The notes under the pieces were generated by a model. That model saw nothing but the letters and a program-made list of their open reading frames with translations. It ran no database searches and had not been told where the DNA came from. Shown piece after piece: positions 8,293-16,878 of a stretch of 52,851 nucleotides of DNA. Numbering within the stretch: the stretch's first letter is position 1; each line of letters opens with the position of its first letter. The DNA lies in assembly GCA_903824675.1 (NCBI GenBank), contig CAIJXV010000002.1, positions 1-52,851 of the forward strand, in the 5' to 3' direction. This stretch comes from an uncultured bacterium (GTDB lineage Bacteria > Verrucomicrobiota > Kiritimatiellia > CAIKKV01 > CAIJXV01). Both the position numbers and the translations under genes were made by a program.

Positions 8293-8888
8293 GTCTTTTT
8301 CGGCGTATCGGCACTCCGCAAAGCTTCATTCCGTCCCGCCTGAAAAACCCGGATATTCGCTTCCACCACCTCGGCCCCTTTTCGCGAAAACTGCTCCCGA
8401 ATCGCTTCTTCCCACACCGCCTCCGGGAAGGGCATGCAGGGCGATGCGGCCCCCAAAACAGCCATATTGACCGATCGGGGCGATTTTTCCGCACGAGCCA
8501 ACCCAACCGCATCGACGACAATCCGGTGCGGCATCTCAGCCAGGGCCGCCTGCAGGCGCACGGGATCAGGATAATCGGCAATCGACGGGATGGGCACCGA
8601 ATTCGTAACCAGCCAACCCTCCGGCTTCAACCAGGGCCGGTAGCGCAAGGCCTCCATCGGTTCCATCGAAAGAATCAAATCCGAACTGGCCAAGGGAATC
8701 AGGTCGGAAAAAATCGTCCCGTCGGAAAGACGAAAATGTGAAGAGACCGCGCCCCCCCGCTGGGCCATCCCATGCACCTCGGACTGTTTGAGATGCAGTC
8801 CTTGATGCACGGCCGCTCGGCCGATCACGGTGGCGATCGATAAAATTCCCTGTCCCCCTACTCCGGCAATGATCAGATCGTAATGCAT
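8289..8888 (-). CDS. iorB: Indolepyruvate ferredoxin oxidoreductase, beta subunit
   Basis: A 199-residue gamma-domain-type subunit. It starts with the characteristic GVGGQGILSIATVIGRAA and has QSEVHGMAQRGGAVSSHFR, LILSMEPMEALRY and VVDAVGLARAEKSPRSVNMAVLG. With IorA it oxidatively decarboxylates aryl-pyruvates or other 2-oxoacids, transferring electrons to ferredoxin and making an acyl-CoA. It lies 4 bases after iorA, has an AAGGA site before the ATG at 8888, and overlaps the amidohydrolase by four bases. Length is normal for IorB. Confidence 0.93.
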   Translation of the reverse strand: MHYDLIIAGVGGQGILSIATVIGRAAVHQGLHLKQSEVHGMAQRGGAVSSHFRLSDGTIFSDLIPLASSDLILSMEPMEALRYRPWLKPEGWLVTNSVPIPSIADYPDPVRLQAALAEMPHRIVVDAVGLARAEKSPRSVNMAVLGAASPCMPFPEAVWEEAIREQFSRKGAEVVEANIRVFQAGRNEALRSADTPKKT

Positions 8889-8892
8889 GGTT

Positions 8893-10488
8893 TCATCCTT
8901 TGGGCACGGCCTGCAGGCAAACCCGCCGGGAAATGATCACGGAAATTCCCGGGTAAGCCGCCTCCTCGCGCAGAACCTGCAGGTTCTTGTCATGGTTTTT
9001 CGACAACGGAATCACCACGCGCAGATGGGCCGCATCGACCCCCAGCCCCGCAATAATCCGCTCCAGCCGTCCGGTCGCCGGCGACGTCTGGCACCCGGTC
9101 ATCCCGGTGGTTTCGTTGTCCAGAATCAACACCGTCATCGACGTATTTTCCATAACGGCATCCAGCAACCCGGTCAGCCCCGAATGCGTAAAAGTCGAAT
9201 CGCCAATCACCGCAATCGCAGGGGTTAAGCCGGCATCCGCCGCGCCTTTAGCCATCGTGATCGAGGCGCCCATATCCACACAACTGCTGATCGCCTCAAA
9301 CGGCGGCAAGGCCCCGAGGGTGTAACAACCGATATCGGCGAAAACCCGTCCGGCGGGGTGATCGGCCATGAATTCCTTGAGAAACCGGTAGGTATCGGCA
9401 TGTGGACAACCGGCACAGAGCATCGGAGGGCGGGGACGGACAACCGTCGGCACAGGAGCTGGTTTCGGTCGGCCCAACCCCAGTGCGGCGGACACCCCAT
9501 CGGGAGTCAATTCGCCCGACCGGGGCAAAGTGCCATCCATCCGGCCATGGATCGGTTTGCCGCCGGGCAACAGTCCCCGCAGACGGCTTTCGATCAAGGG
9601 GGCTCCTTCCTCCAAAATCAAGAGGGAATCGACATCCGCGGCCAGGCGGGCAATGGCGGCCGCCGGCAGGGGGTATTCCCGGATCGCCAGCACCGGCCAG
9701 GGACATTCACCCGTATCGGTAAACGCCTCCATCAGGTAATTGTAAGCGATTCCCGCAGCGATCACTCCCCGGTCCCGACGCCGTCCGCCTGTCCGCACAT
9801 TATAGGGCGATGCCTCGGAATGGGCCTGAAAAACCGCCTGCTGGTCCAGCAAGCGCTCATAATTCCTACGTGCATTCGCCGGCAATAGGACAAACTGGCG
9901 GGGGTCCTGGGGCAACTCGAGCCGGACCGGTTCAATGGGCGGAGTGGTGACTACATCGGCGCGTGAATGAGCCAGGCGGGTAACAATCCGGATCAGGATC
10001 GGGATCTTCCATTGCTCAGACCAGTCGAAAGCGGCGCGGGTCATTTCATAGGCTTCCTGCTGGGTCGCCGGCTCTAACAAGGGAATTCCAGCAAATCCGG
10101 CGTAAAACCGGCTGTCCTGCTCGTTCTGGCTCGAATGCATCGAGGGATCGTCCGCGACCACGAGGACTAAACCGCCATTGACACCGGTGATCGCCGCATT
10201 CACAAAAGGATCGGCGGCGACATTCAGGCCGACATGCTTCATCGCCACCAGGGCCCGACGCCCGGCATAGGAATGACCCAGCCCCTCCTCGAGCGCGGTC
10301 TTCTCGTTCACACTCCACAGCCGGTGCACCCCGCGTTCACGGGCTTCGGGCGCCTGCTGAATATATTCGAGAATTTCCGTCGAAGGAGTCCCTGGATAGG
10401 CATAGGCCCCCCCGATTCCCGCATCCAAGGCGGCTTGGGCAATCGCCTCATCCGTTAACAATAACCGTCGGCCGCTTATGCCATGCAT
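8893..10488 (-). CDS. iorA: Indolepyruvate ferredoxin oxidoreductase, alpha subunit, lacking ferredoxin domain
   Basis: A 531-residue protein with the pyrimidine-binding domain first (AYAYPGTPSTEILEYI, VNEKTALEEGLGHSYAGRRALVAMKHVGLNVAADP) and the TPP-binding domain last (CAGCPHADTYRFLKEF, DIGCYTLG, GDSTFTHSGLTGLLDA, LDNETTGMTGCQ). Classical IorA continues with two 4Fe-4S ferredoxin motifs; here the protein ends at RRVCLQAVPKG, and iorB follows after 4 bases, leaving no room for them. An upstream in-frame ATG at 10566 exists, but AGGAGG lies just before the ATG at 10488, which I use. Function is very likely 2-oxoacid oxidation with IorB; electrons would have to leave by another route. Confidence 0.92.
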   Translation of the reverse strand: MHGISGRRLLLTDEAIAQAALDAGIGGAYAYPGTPSTEILEYIQQAPEARERGVHRLWSVNEKTALEEGLGHSYAGRRALVAMKHVGLNVAADPFVNAAITGVNGGLVLVVADDPSMHSSQNEQDSRFYAGFAGIPLLEPATQQEAYEMTRAAFDWSEQWKIPILIRIVTRLAHSRADVVTTPPIEPVRLELPQDPRQFVLLPANARRNYERLLDQQAVFQAHSEASPYNVRTGGRRRDRGVIAAGIAYNYLMEAFTDTGECPWPVLAIREYPLPAAAIARLAADVDSLLILEEGAPLIESRLRGLLPGGKPIHGRMDGTLPRSGELTPDGVSAALGLGRPKPAPVPTVVRPRPPMLCAGCPHADTYRFLKEFMADHPAGRVFADIGCYTLGALPPFEAISSCVDMGASITMAKGAADAGLTPAIAVIGDSTFTHSGLTGLLDAVMENTSMTVLILDNETTGMTGCQTSPATGRLERIIAGLGVDAAHLRVVIPLSKNHDKNLQVLREEAAYPGISVIISRRVCLQAVPKG

Positions 10489-10588
10489 TTCCCAACCTCC
10501 TGATCTGCGTAACTGTTCAGCCGCAGAAAAAGCCGGTATTATGCCGATTTGCGATGGTTTTGCCATCCTTTTTTAAGGCGAAAAAGGC

Positions 10589-10616
10589 TTGTGACCCGCC
10601 CCGGAAACTCTATAAT
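10589..10616 (+). promoter_or_regulatory. Sigma-70-like promoter of ptsP
   Basis: TTGTGA (10589-10594), a 16-base spacer and a perfect TATAAT (10611-10616). The -10 box overlaps an in-frame ATG at 10615, which argues that translation begins at the later ATG at 10654. The predicted transcript starts near 10623. Confidence 0.6.
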
Positions 10617-10653
10617 GCAACAACACAGCTTTGGTTTCCCTAAGCGGAGCCTA

Positions 10654-12942
10654 ATGGACCGGGACAAAAATAATTTCGAACTGATCTGCGGCATTGGCGA
10701 ATTGCTCGATTCATTCGACAAAACCCAGTCCCTCGATCATTTTCTGGCCGCCGTCGCCGGACGTATCTCCGATTATCTTTCGGCCGAAATCTGTTCCATC
10801 TACCTTTTCGACGAAATTCACCAGGAAGTTGTCCTTCGCGCCAGCAAGGGGCTCCCCCCCGAAGCCATCGGTTCCGTCCGGCTTAAACTGGGCGAAGGCA
10901 TTACTGGCGCCGCCCTCAAAGAGTTGCGTGCCATTCTGGAAATTAACGCCGCCACCAACCGTCATTTCAAGTTCATTCCCAAAGTGGACGACGAATCCTT
11001 TAAAGCTTTCGCCGCCATTCCCATCACCAAGGGACTCGCCCGGATCGGGGTTTTGGTCCTTCAACACCGCAAGGCCGGCTATTTCAACCTCGAAGATGTC
11101 AAAACCCTTCGCCTGATCGCTTCCCAACTGGCCATGGCCATTGAAAATGCCCGTCTATTGATCACGCTCCATAGTCCCACCGATCTGCCCCCAGCCCCGC
11201 TGGAAGACAAGTCCCCCGCCGATCCGCCCACCCGGTTTATCAAATGCAAACCGGCTTCGGAAGGCATTGCGGCCGGGATCTTGCATGTCATGAATTTCAC
11301 CGCGGATGACTGGATGATCCCCCCCCCCGAAGGAACTCCAGCCTATACCCGGGCCGATTTCGAACGGGCCCTCCGTCAAACAGCTGAACAGATTGAAATG
11401 CTCCAGTCCCAACTGGCGGAAAAATTGACTGACACCGTTTCGATGATTTTTAATGCTCACCTGCTGATTCTCAAGGATGGCCAGTTTTCCGGCGACATTC
11501 TTCTCAAGATCGACGCCGGTACCCCCGTCCTTACGGCCCTTCACACCGTGATGGATAATTTTCTTCAGATTTTCAGCCGGAGTGCGAATCCGCGAATCCG
11601 CGAAAAAAGTCAGGATCTGCGGGATCTCTGCCGCCGGATTGCCCACAATCTGGCCCGACGCAGTGAGGAATCCACCGATTTCACCGGGGCCGTGATCGTC
11701 GCCCATGAACTGCTGCCTTCCGACATGTTGAAATTGGTCGCCGCTCGCGTCGCGGGCATTATCCTGATCAATTCCGGAGCCACCGCCCACATTGCCATCC
11801 TGGCCCGCTCGCTCTCCATCCCCATGGTGTTGGCTGACACCTCCGTTTTACCCCGTCTCTGCTCGGGCCTCCGGGTCCTGATGGACGCGCATCAGGGTAA
11901 TCTCTTTCTGGAGCCGGATCCCACGATTCTGGATCATTATCGGCACCTGATCGAGAATCCCGACTGGATCGCTCGCGCCGCGGAAATGATGCAACCCACC
12001 ACCCATACTCGCGATGGCACCCGCATCAAATTGCTCGCCAACATCAACCTCCTTAGCGACCTGAAAACCGCACACCGGTTGAAAGCCGAAGGCATCGGTC
12101 TCTATCGCACCGAGTTTCCGTTCCTGATTCGAAATGATTTCCCCTCCGAGGAAGACCAATATCAGATCTACCTCAAAATCAATCGGGAGATGGGCGAGCA
12201 GGAGGTGGTCTTCCGGACCCTCGACATCGGCGGCGATAAAATGCTGTCCTATTTCCCGCATCTCGACGAGGCGAATCCCTTCCTCGGCTTGCGCGCCATC
12301 CGGTTTTCCCTCCGGAATCGCCAGATTTTCGTCCAACAGTTGCGCGCCCTCCTCCGGGCCGGGATCGATCGTCCCCTGAAAATCATGTTTCCCCTGATCT
12401 CCTCCGTGGACGACCTGCTTCTCGCACGATCCATCGTCGCCCAGTGCATCCATGAACTGGCCGCCGAATCCATCCCTCATAACGCCCGACCGCATCTCGG
12501 AATCATGATGGAAATGCCGTCCGCCGTGGCTGTGGCCGACGAATTGACCGCCGAAGCTGATTTTCTATCCATTGGCACCAATGATCTGATCCAGTATCTC
12601 CTGGCCGTCGACCGGACCAATAAGCAGATATCCGGCTGGTATCAACCCCACAACCCGGCGGTGCTCCGCGCCATCGGCCAGATCACGGCAGCCGCCCTGA
12701 AGCATAAAAAACCGATCTCCATCTGCGGCGATATGGCTGCGGAGCCAGCCCTGATCCCGTTTCTTATCGGGGTGGGATTACGAACCTTCAGCCTGCAACC
12801 GACCTCGCTCCCCAAGGTCCAGGAATTGATTGCTCAAGTCGATCTCCGGGACGCGATCAAACAGGCGGACGCACTGTTAAAAATGGGCCGGGTCAGTGAA
12901 ACCGCCCGTTTTCTCAATCTGCCGGCCCAGTGGCCGGAATAA
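10654..12942 (+). CDS. ptsP: GAF-containing PEP-protein phosphotransferase (PtsP, enzyme I-Ntr)
   Basis: A 762-residue protein with an N-terminal GAF domain (about 1-150) followed by a full enzyme I: the HPr-interacting part, the phosphohistidine domain with SGATAHIAILARSL (His379), and the PEP-binding TIM barrel with GIGLYRTEFPFL, FRTLDIGGDKMLSY, LGIMMEMPSAVAVAD, FLSIGTNDLIQYLLAVDR and the active CGDMAAEP (Cys691). It autophosphorylates from PEP and passes phosphate to an NPr/HPr carrier, sensing small molecules through GAF. It is regulatory rather than a sugar importer in most Gram-negatives. No HPr or EIIA gene is in the window. In-frame start codons upstream lie in or before the promoter. 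Confidence 0.93.
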   Translation: MDRDKNNFELICGIGELLDSFDKTQSLDHFLAAVAGRISDYLSAEICSIYLFDEIHQEVVLRASKGLPPEAIGSVRLKLGEGITGAALKELRAILEINAATNRHFKFIPKVDDESFKAFAAIPITKGLARIGVLVLQHRKAGYFNLEDVKTLRLIASQLAMAIENARLLITLHSPTDLPPAPLEDKSPADPPTRFIKCKPASEGIAAGILHVMNFTADDWMIPPPEGTPAYTRADFERALRQTAEQIEMLQSQLAEKLTDTVSMIFNAHLLILKDGQFSGDILLKIDAGTPVLTALHTVMDNFLQIFSRSANPRIREKSQDLRDLCRRIAHNLARRSEESTDFTGAVIVAHELLPSDMLKLVAARVAGIILINSGATAHIAILARSLSIPMVLADTSVLPRLCSGLRVLMDAHQGNLFLEPDPTILDHYRHLIENPDWIARAAEMMQPTTHTRDGTRIKLLANINLLSDLKTAHRLKAEGIGLYRTEFPFLIRNDFPSEEDQYQIYLKINREMGEQEVVFRTLDIGGDKMLSYFPHLDEANPFLGLRAIRFSLRNRQIFVQQLRALLRAGIDRPLKIMFPLISSVDDLLLARSIVAQCIHELAAESIPHNARPHLGIMMEMPSAVAVADELTAEADFLSIGTNDLIQYLLAVDRTNKQISGWYQPHNPAVLRAIGQITAAALKHKKPISICGDMAAEPALIPFLIGVGLRTFSLQPTSLPKVQELIAQVDLRDAIKQADALLKMGRVSETARFLNLPAQWPE

Positions 12943-12983
12943 TCCCCCTTTCCACAATGGACGGTTTTGCCTATAAACCAACC

Positions 12984-14003
12984 ATGAAGCACTCGGATGG
13001 AGCGGCATACGTGATCAATCCCAACCCCTCCCCATACGGCGCCATTCTGAAGGGTGAAACAACAGGCCATTCTTTTCCGGGATGGCTCAAGAACCGTGTC
13101 GTCTTTATTCTTTCGATCCTTTTCGGGTTCGGGATGGTCACAACCTTGCATGCGACGGAACCGGTTCGCGCCGATGAAGCCTCCCTGACCGGCACTCCCG
13201 AACGACTAGCCGTCCCCACCAACCTTTGGTTTCATATCGGCGAAGAACTCGTCTACCGTATCTACTGGGGCAATGTTCCCGTCGGGTCCACCCGAATCAC
13301 CACCCAATGGGCACTGGAAGACCAACGCAAACTGATCGTCATCCGGTACCGGACCTTGTCCAACAAAATCATCGACACCCTGTACCCGGTCGACGACACC
13401 ATCGAAACCTACGTCGATCCGGTCACGTTCCTTCCCGTCCGGTTTGTCAAGCGACTCAACGAAGGACGTCACCGCTATCATGAAGTCACAACCTTTGATT
13501 ACTCCAATCGGGTCGCCCATTGGGAATCGCTCATCAAGAATAAAACAAAAACCTTTGCACTGGAATCCGACACCCGGGACCTCGTCAGCTTTATGTACCT
13601 CCTGCGCTCCGTCTCGTTCCGTCCGGACACCACACACCCGTATCGGGTGATGGCGGACGATAAAACCTACGATCTTTGGGTCAAAATCGCCGGCCCTGAA
13701 CCCGTCCGATTGAACACCTTTGGCGTGGTCAACAGCCTCCGCTTCGATCCTGAAGCCGCGTTTGAAGGAATTTTTGTCCGCAAGGGCAAACTCACGGCCT
13801 GGGTTTCCACCGACGATCGCCGCCTCTGTACCCGCATGGTCGGCAGTGTTCCCGTCGCCAGTATCAATGTCCTGTTGACCGAAGTCTACGGACCTGGCAA
13901 TGACTTCTGGACTCAGACGACCCGCCAAAAAATCGACGCGGGCGAGATCAAACCCCTCGAGTTCCCGGTGGAACCGTCCAAGAGCCGCACACAAAAACAT
14001 TGA
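12984..14003 (+). CDS. DUF3108 family exported protein
   Basis: A protein of about 339 residues. A basic then hydrophobic segment (WLKNRVVFILSILFGFGMV, ending in an A-T-E-like cleavage region) is a likely signal peptide or anchor. The rest matches DUF3108: GEELVYRIYWGNVPVGSTRI, TLYPVDDTIETYVDP, FLPVRFVKRLNEG and a Tyr/Asp-rich end. This is a soluble periplasmic beta-rich family of unknown function. The start is uncertain. The frame is open back to 12930, overlapping ptsP. ATGs lie at 12957 and 12984, but the only good ribosome site (GGAG) precedes a GTG at 13011. It is probably co-transcribed with ptsP. Confidence 0.8.
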   Translation: MKHSDGAAYVINPNPSPYGAILKGETTGHSFPGWLKNRVVFILSILFGFGMVTTLHATEPVRADEASLTGTPERLAVPTNLWFHIGEELVYRIYWGNVPVGSTRITTQWALEDQRKLIVIRYRTLSNKIIDTLYPVDDTIETYVDPVTFLPVRFVKRLNEGRHRYHEVTTFDYSNRVAHWESLIKNKTKTFALESDTRDLVSFMYLLRSVSFRPDTTHPYRVMADDKTYDLWVKIAGPEPVRLNTFGVVNSLRFDPEAAFEGIFVRKGKLTAWVSTDDRRLCTRMVGSVPVASINVLLTEVYGPGNDFWTQTTRQKIDAGEIKPLEFPVEPSKSRTQKH

Positions 14004-14004
14004 C

Positions 14005-14045
14005 GGTCGGCGCGGCCCTGATATGGTTTAACCATTCCGCCGACC
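14005..14045. repeat. Nested palindrome between DUF3108 and M42 genes
   Basis: Outer arms GGTCGGCG (14005-14012) and CGCCGACC (14038-14045) pair perfectly. The loop holds a second perfect hairpin, ATGGTTTAACCAT (14023-14035). No T-run follows, so it is not a standard terminator. It may stabilise mRNA ends or reduce read-through into the M42 gene. Confidence 0.6.
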
Positions 14046-14067
14046 CGGCGGCTTAAAAGGATGACTT

Positions 14068-15132
14068 ATGAATAAGGATTCGCTCCAGTTTTTCAAGGAA
14101 TTGATTGCCACCCCCAGCCCTTCGGGCTTCGAGATGGGAATTCAACGCATCGTCCGGAAGAAAATGGAAACATTTTGCGACCAAGTCCGGGCCGATGTTC
14201 ACGGCAACACCATCGGCGTGCTTCATCCTGAAGCCCCCTTCCGGGTGATGCTTTCAGGGCATTGCGACGAAATCGGCTTCATGGTCATGCATGTGGACGA
14301 CAAGGGCTTTATCTATGTCGCCGCCGTCGGCGGAATCGATACCGCGGTGGTGAGCGGGCAGCGCGTGATCATCCACGCGGCCAAGGGACCGGTTCCCGGC
14401 GTTTTCGGCCGCAAACCGATCCACCTGCTGGAAGCCGAGGAACGCAACAAGCCGGCCAAGCTTCATGAATTATGGATTGATATCGGCGCCAAAAGCCGCA
14501 AAGAAGCCCTGAAAGTCATTGAGATCGGCGATTACGCCACGATCGTCTCTGAAATCCAGGAACTCCGGAACGATCTCGTTTCCGGCCGCGGATTCGATGA
14601 CCGTGCGGGGGCCTTTGTCGTCGTGGAAACCCTGCGCCGGCTCAAGGAGAAAGAATGCCGGGTCGGTGTCTACGGCGTCAGCTCGGTCCAGGAAGAAGTT
14701 GGCTTGCGGGGCGCCAAAACAAGCGCCTATGGAATTGACCCCCATGTCGGCATTGCCATCGATGTCGGGTTCGCGACCGATTGTCCCTCGGTGGATCCCA
14801 AGATCGTCGGCCAATCCGCGCTGGGCAAGGGACCCACCCTGCATCGCGGCCCCAACATCAACCCGGTCTTGGGCCGCTTGATGGAAGACGTCGCCCGCAA
14901 ACGCAAGATCCCCTTCCAGATCACACCGGAGCCCCGGGTAACCGGAACCGATGCCAATGTGATTCAGGTCACTCGCTCCGGAGTCGCAACGGCTCTGCTC
15001 AGCGTCCCCAATCGTTACATGCACACGCCCGTGGAAGTGATTTCGCTTGAGGACCTGGATAATGCGTCCCGCCTGTTGGCGGAAGTGATCTGTGCGCTCA
15101 AGCCGACCTCCACCTTCATTCCGGGCGAATAG
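14068..15132 (+). CDS. M42 family aminopeptidase (FrvX/glutamyl aminopeptidase-like)
   Basis: A 354-residue cytosolic co-catalytic zinc peptidase of family M42. The metal and catalytic positions are present: SGHCDEIGF (His65, Asp67), the bridging Asp in GRGFDDRAGA, the general-base EE in SVQEEVGLRGA, Asp in AIDVGFATDCP, and the final His in RYMHTPVEVI. Such enzymes form dodecameric tetrahedral particles and trim short peptides from the N-terminus; some related proteins act as cellulase-associated CelM/FrvX. An AAAAGGA site lies upstream of the ATG. It is flanked by hairpins on both sides and is probably its own transcriptional segment downstream of ptsP. Confidence 0.92.
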   Translation: MNKDSLQFFKELIATPSPSGFEMGIQRIVRKKMETFCDQVRADVHGNTIGVLHPEAPFRVMLSGHCDEIGFMVMHVDDKGFIYVAAVGGIDTAVVSGQRVIIHAAKGPVPGVFGRKPIHLLEAEERNKPAKLHELWIDIGAKSRKEALKVIEIGDYATIVSEIQELRNDLVSGRGFDDRAGAFVVVETLRRLKEKECRVGVYGVSSVQEEVGLRGAKTSAYGIDPHVGIAIDVGFATDCPSVDPKIVGQSALGKGPTLHRGPNINPVLGRLMEDVARKRKIPFQITPEPRVTGTDANVIQVTRSGVATALLSVPNRYMHTPVEVISLEDLDNASRLLAEVICALKPTSTFIPGE

Positions 15133-15190
15133 TCAGCGGGGTCGAAATTCATCTGGCGCCATTGATCGGGGTCAGGGCACACATCGGCAG

Positions 15191-15208
15191 GCGGGGTGGC
15201 AACCCCGC
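15191..15208. repeat. Tight GC-rich hairpin after the M42 gene
   Basis: GCGGGGT (15191-15197) pairs with ACCCCGC (15202-15208) across a GGCA tetraloop. It sits 58 bases after the M42 stop and 45 bases before the next start. It has no following T-run, so it may be an mRNA-stabilising or attenuating structure rather than a true terminator. Confidence 0.5.
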
Positions 15209-15253
15209 ACTTGGACGATTAATCAAATCGAATACACACGAGGAAAAACAACC

Positions 15254-15484
15254 ATGAGCGACCTGAACATTGAACTGTGTCCGGAAACGGGAATTTGCTC
15301 GATCATCAAGGCCGATGGGACCAAGATCGATTTGATGCCGGATGAAGTGGCCCAAGTCAAGGATGCCGCGGGGAATGTGGACGCCATCCGGCAGGCCCTC
15401 GGGCAGATCGATGCAAGTTTTGCCGAACAACTGGCCGCAGAAAATGTGGATCAGATCGCCAAAAGATTCGGGAAGAAAGCCTAA
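15254..15484 (+). CDS. Small protein of unknown function, 76 residues
   Basis: A small acidic, soluble protein that begins SDLNIELCPETGICSI, continues with a DLMPDEV motif and a helical C-terminal half, and ends FGKKA. I start at the ATG at 15254, which has a GAGGAAA site. The frame is open upstream to 15092, but that would overlap the M42 gene and cross a hairpin. The two Cys (ETGIC context) are close together and could be redox or metal ligands; that is speculation. Its stop overlaps the convergent ferredoxin-nitroreductase stop at 15481-15484. Confidence 0.7.
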   Translation: MSDLNIELCPETGICSIIKADGTKIDLMPDEVAQVKDAAGNVDAIRQALGQIDASFAEQLAAENVDQIAKRFGKKA

Positions 15485-16311
15485 AGGCGTAGCGTTTTAA
15501 CCCGCGCGCCATCATCCCGTTGGACACAGCGCGGATAACGGACTCCGGGCACGCCAAATAACATCGCATAATACCGGTGTTTTTCGGGAATCTCAAAGAG
15601 CGGCCGAAGCTCGGGCAAGGTCCCCAAAAGGATACTGAGCATCCCCCACCACACGGTGCCCAACCCGTGGGCTTGGGCCATTAACTCAAAATAGGCCAGG
15701 GCCAGGGAAATATCCTCTTGGGGACAGGGCGCGTCCAAAGGCGCCGAAATAATCAAGGCATGCGGAGCGCCCCGAAAAATGATATCGGCTTGGTGCTCAT
15801 AATAGGCCGGAACTGCGGCCTGCAAATAGGCGACTTGCCCTGGAATCCGGCCGGATTTAAGGGCTTCCGCCACGGTTGCCAGAACTTTTTCCCGGATTTT
15901 TTGCATCCGGTCTTTATCTCCAATCACGGTAAAAGTCAGCTCCCGGCGATTCACTGCCGTCGGCGAATTGGCCAAGGCCCCCAGCATTTTCTCTATCAAG
16001 GCTGGCGCCACATTTTCATCCTTGTAGCGCCGGATACTTCGCCGACTCCGCACCAGGTTTATCATCTGCTCCCCGGTCGGCAGTTGCTCGGGTGTCACCC
16101 GCAAACTGTCCTCCGGATTCCGCCCCAGAATCGAAAGGGCACCCGTTGGACAAATCGCCAGGCAATGCTGGCATTGTAAACACTGGCTTTCCGCTTCCGG
16201 TTGGATCCGGGGAATTTCACGCCCTACCTGTTGAATAATCCGTACCGGACAATCCTGGGCACACGTTCCGCACCGCGTACAGCGGGATTCATTGATGATG
16301 AAATTGAGCAT
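15481..16311 (-). CDS. Ferredoxin-nitroreductase fusion protein
   Basis: A 276-residue flavoprotein. The first 60 residues form a two-cluster bacterial ferredoxin (SRCTRCGTCAQDCPV and SQCLQCQHCLAICPTGAL). A nitroreductase-fold FMN domain follows (RSRRSIRRYKDENV, NSPTAVNRRELTFTVI, a substrate/FMN region GAPHALIISAPLDAP, and GLGTVWWG). Such fusions pass electrons from the clusters to FMN to reduce an unknown substrate, often in anaerobes. The frame stays open far upstream, but the sequence there belongs to the DUF2752 gene. The ATG at 16311, with AAGGA about 10 bases upstream, fits the ferredoxin start; an ATG at 16320 is the alternative. It is probably the last gene of the dprA-led run. Confidence 0.88.
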   Translation of the reverse strand: MLNFIINESRCTRCGTCAQDCPVRIIQQVGREIPRIQPEAESQCLQCQHCLAICPTGALSILGRNPEDSLRVTPEQLPTGEQMINLVRSRRSIRRYKDENVAPALIEKMLGALANSPTAVNRRELTFTVIGDKDRMQKIREKVLATVAEALKSGRIPGQVAYLQAAVPAYYEHQADIIFRGAPHALIISAPLDAPCPQEDISLALAYFELMAQAHGLGTVWWGMLSILLGTLPELRPLFEIPEKHRYYAMLFGVPGVRYPRCVQRDDGARVKTLRL

Positions 16312-16328
16312 GATGAGCATTTCCTTTT

Positions 16329-16760
16329 TCAGTTCCCCATCGTTTCTACCAGATAAATCCAGTTGATCACAACCGCCGTCACCCCCGCGGCTAACATGCC
16401 CCAACGCCGACGTGTGGGGATCCGCGCCCACTCCCAACCCGCATAACCCCGTGCCCGGCGTAAGGCGCACACGATCATCAATAGCACCAACCCCACCCCG
16501 GCCACAACCATCAGGGGCTGGAAACGCACGGCATCCATAACCCGCCCGGACGCCAGGGCCTTCAAGGACCGGGTCACACCGCAGGTAAAACAGGGATGAC
16601 CCGTTAAACGAAAAAATAAACACCGGGGTGCCCAACGCAAAGGCCAGATGATGCCGACCAACCCAACGATCAGGGCTGCGCCACCCCATCGGAGGACAAA
16701 ACTTTCAATGGTATCGGCTGGCGATTTCCGCAGAACCACCCTATTGCTTTGATGAACCAT
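16329..16760 (-). CDS. DUF2752 membrane protein
   Basis: A 143-residue membrane protein with three predicted helices. The family signature is clear: the LTGHPCFTCGVTRSLKALASG motif with two Cys, followed by a DAVRFQPL region. DUF2752 proteins are small inner-membrane proteins of unknown function, common in Bacteroidota and PVC bacteria and often encoded near TM2-type proteins, as here. It is 118 bases downstream of the signal-peptidase-like gene and 17 bases upstream of the ferredoxin-nitroreductase start. Confidence 0.85.
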   Translation of the reverse strand: MVHQSNRVVLRKSPADTIESFVLRWGGAALIVGLVGIIWPLRWAPRCLFFRLTGHPCFTCGVTRSLKALASGRVMDAVRFQPLMVVAGVGLVLLMIVCALRRARGYAGWEWARIPTRRRWGMLAAGVTAVVINWIYLVETMGN

Positions 16761-16878
16761 TGGTCGCTCTTTCTTTGGAGAGGAATTTTTGCTCTACCCT
16801 CCCCCGCGCCGGGGGGAGGGAAAAGCCTGCACCTCTTGCGAAACTGGGTGCAGTTTGGGTCCCCCTTCCACCCGCCCC

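Noticed and set aside
15092-15253. N-terminal extension of the 76-residue protein
   Set aside because: It would overlap the M42 gene and pass through a hairpin; a good ribosome site precedes the ATG at 15254.
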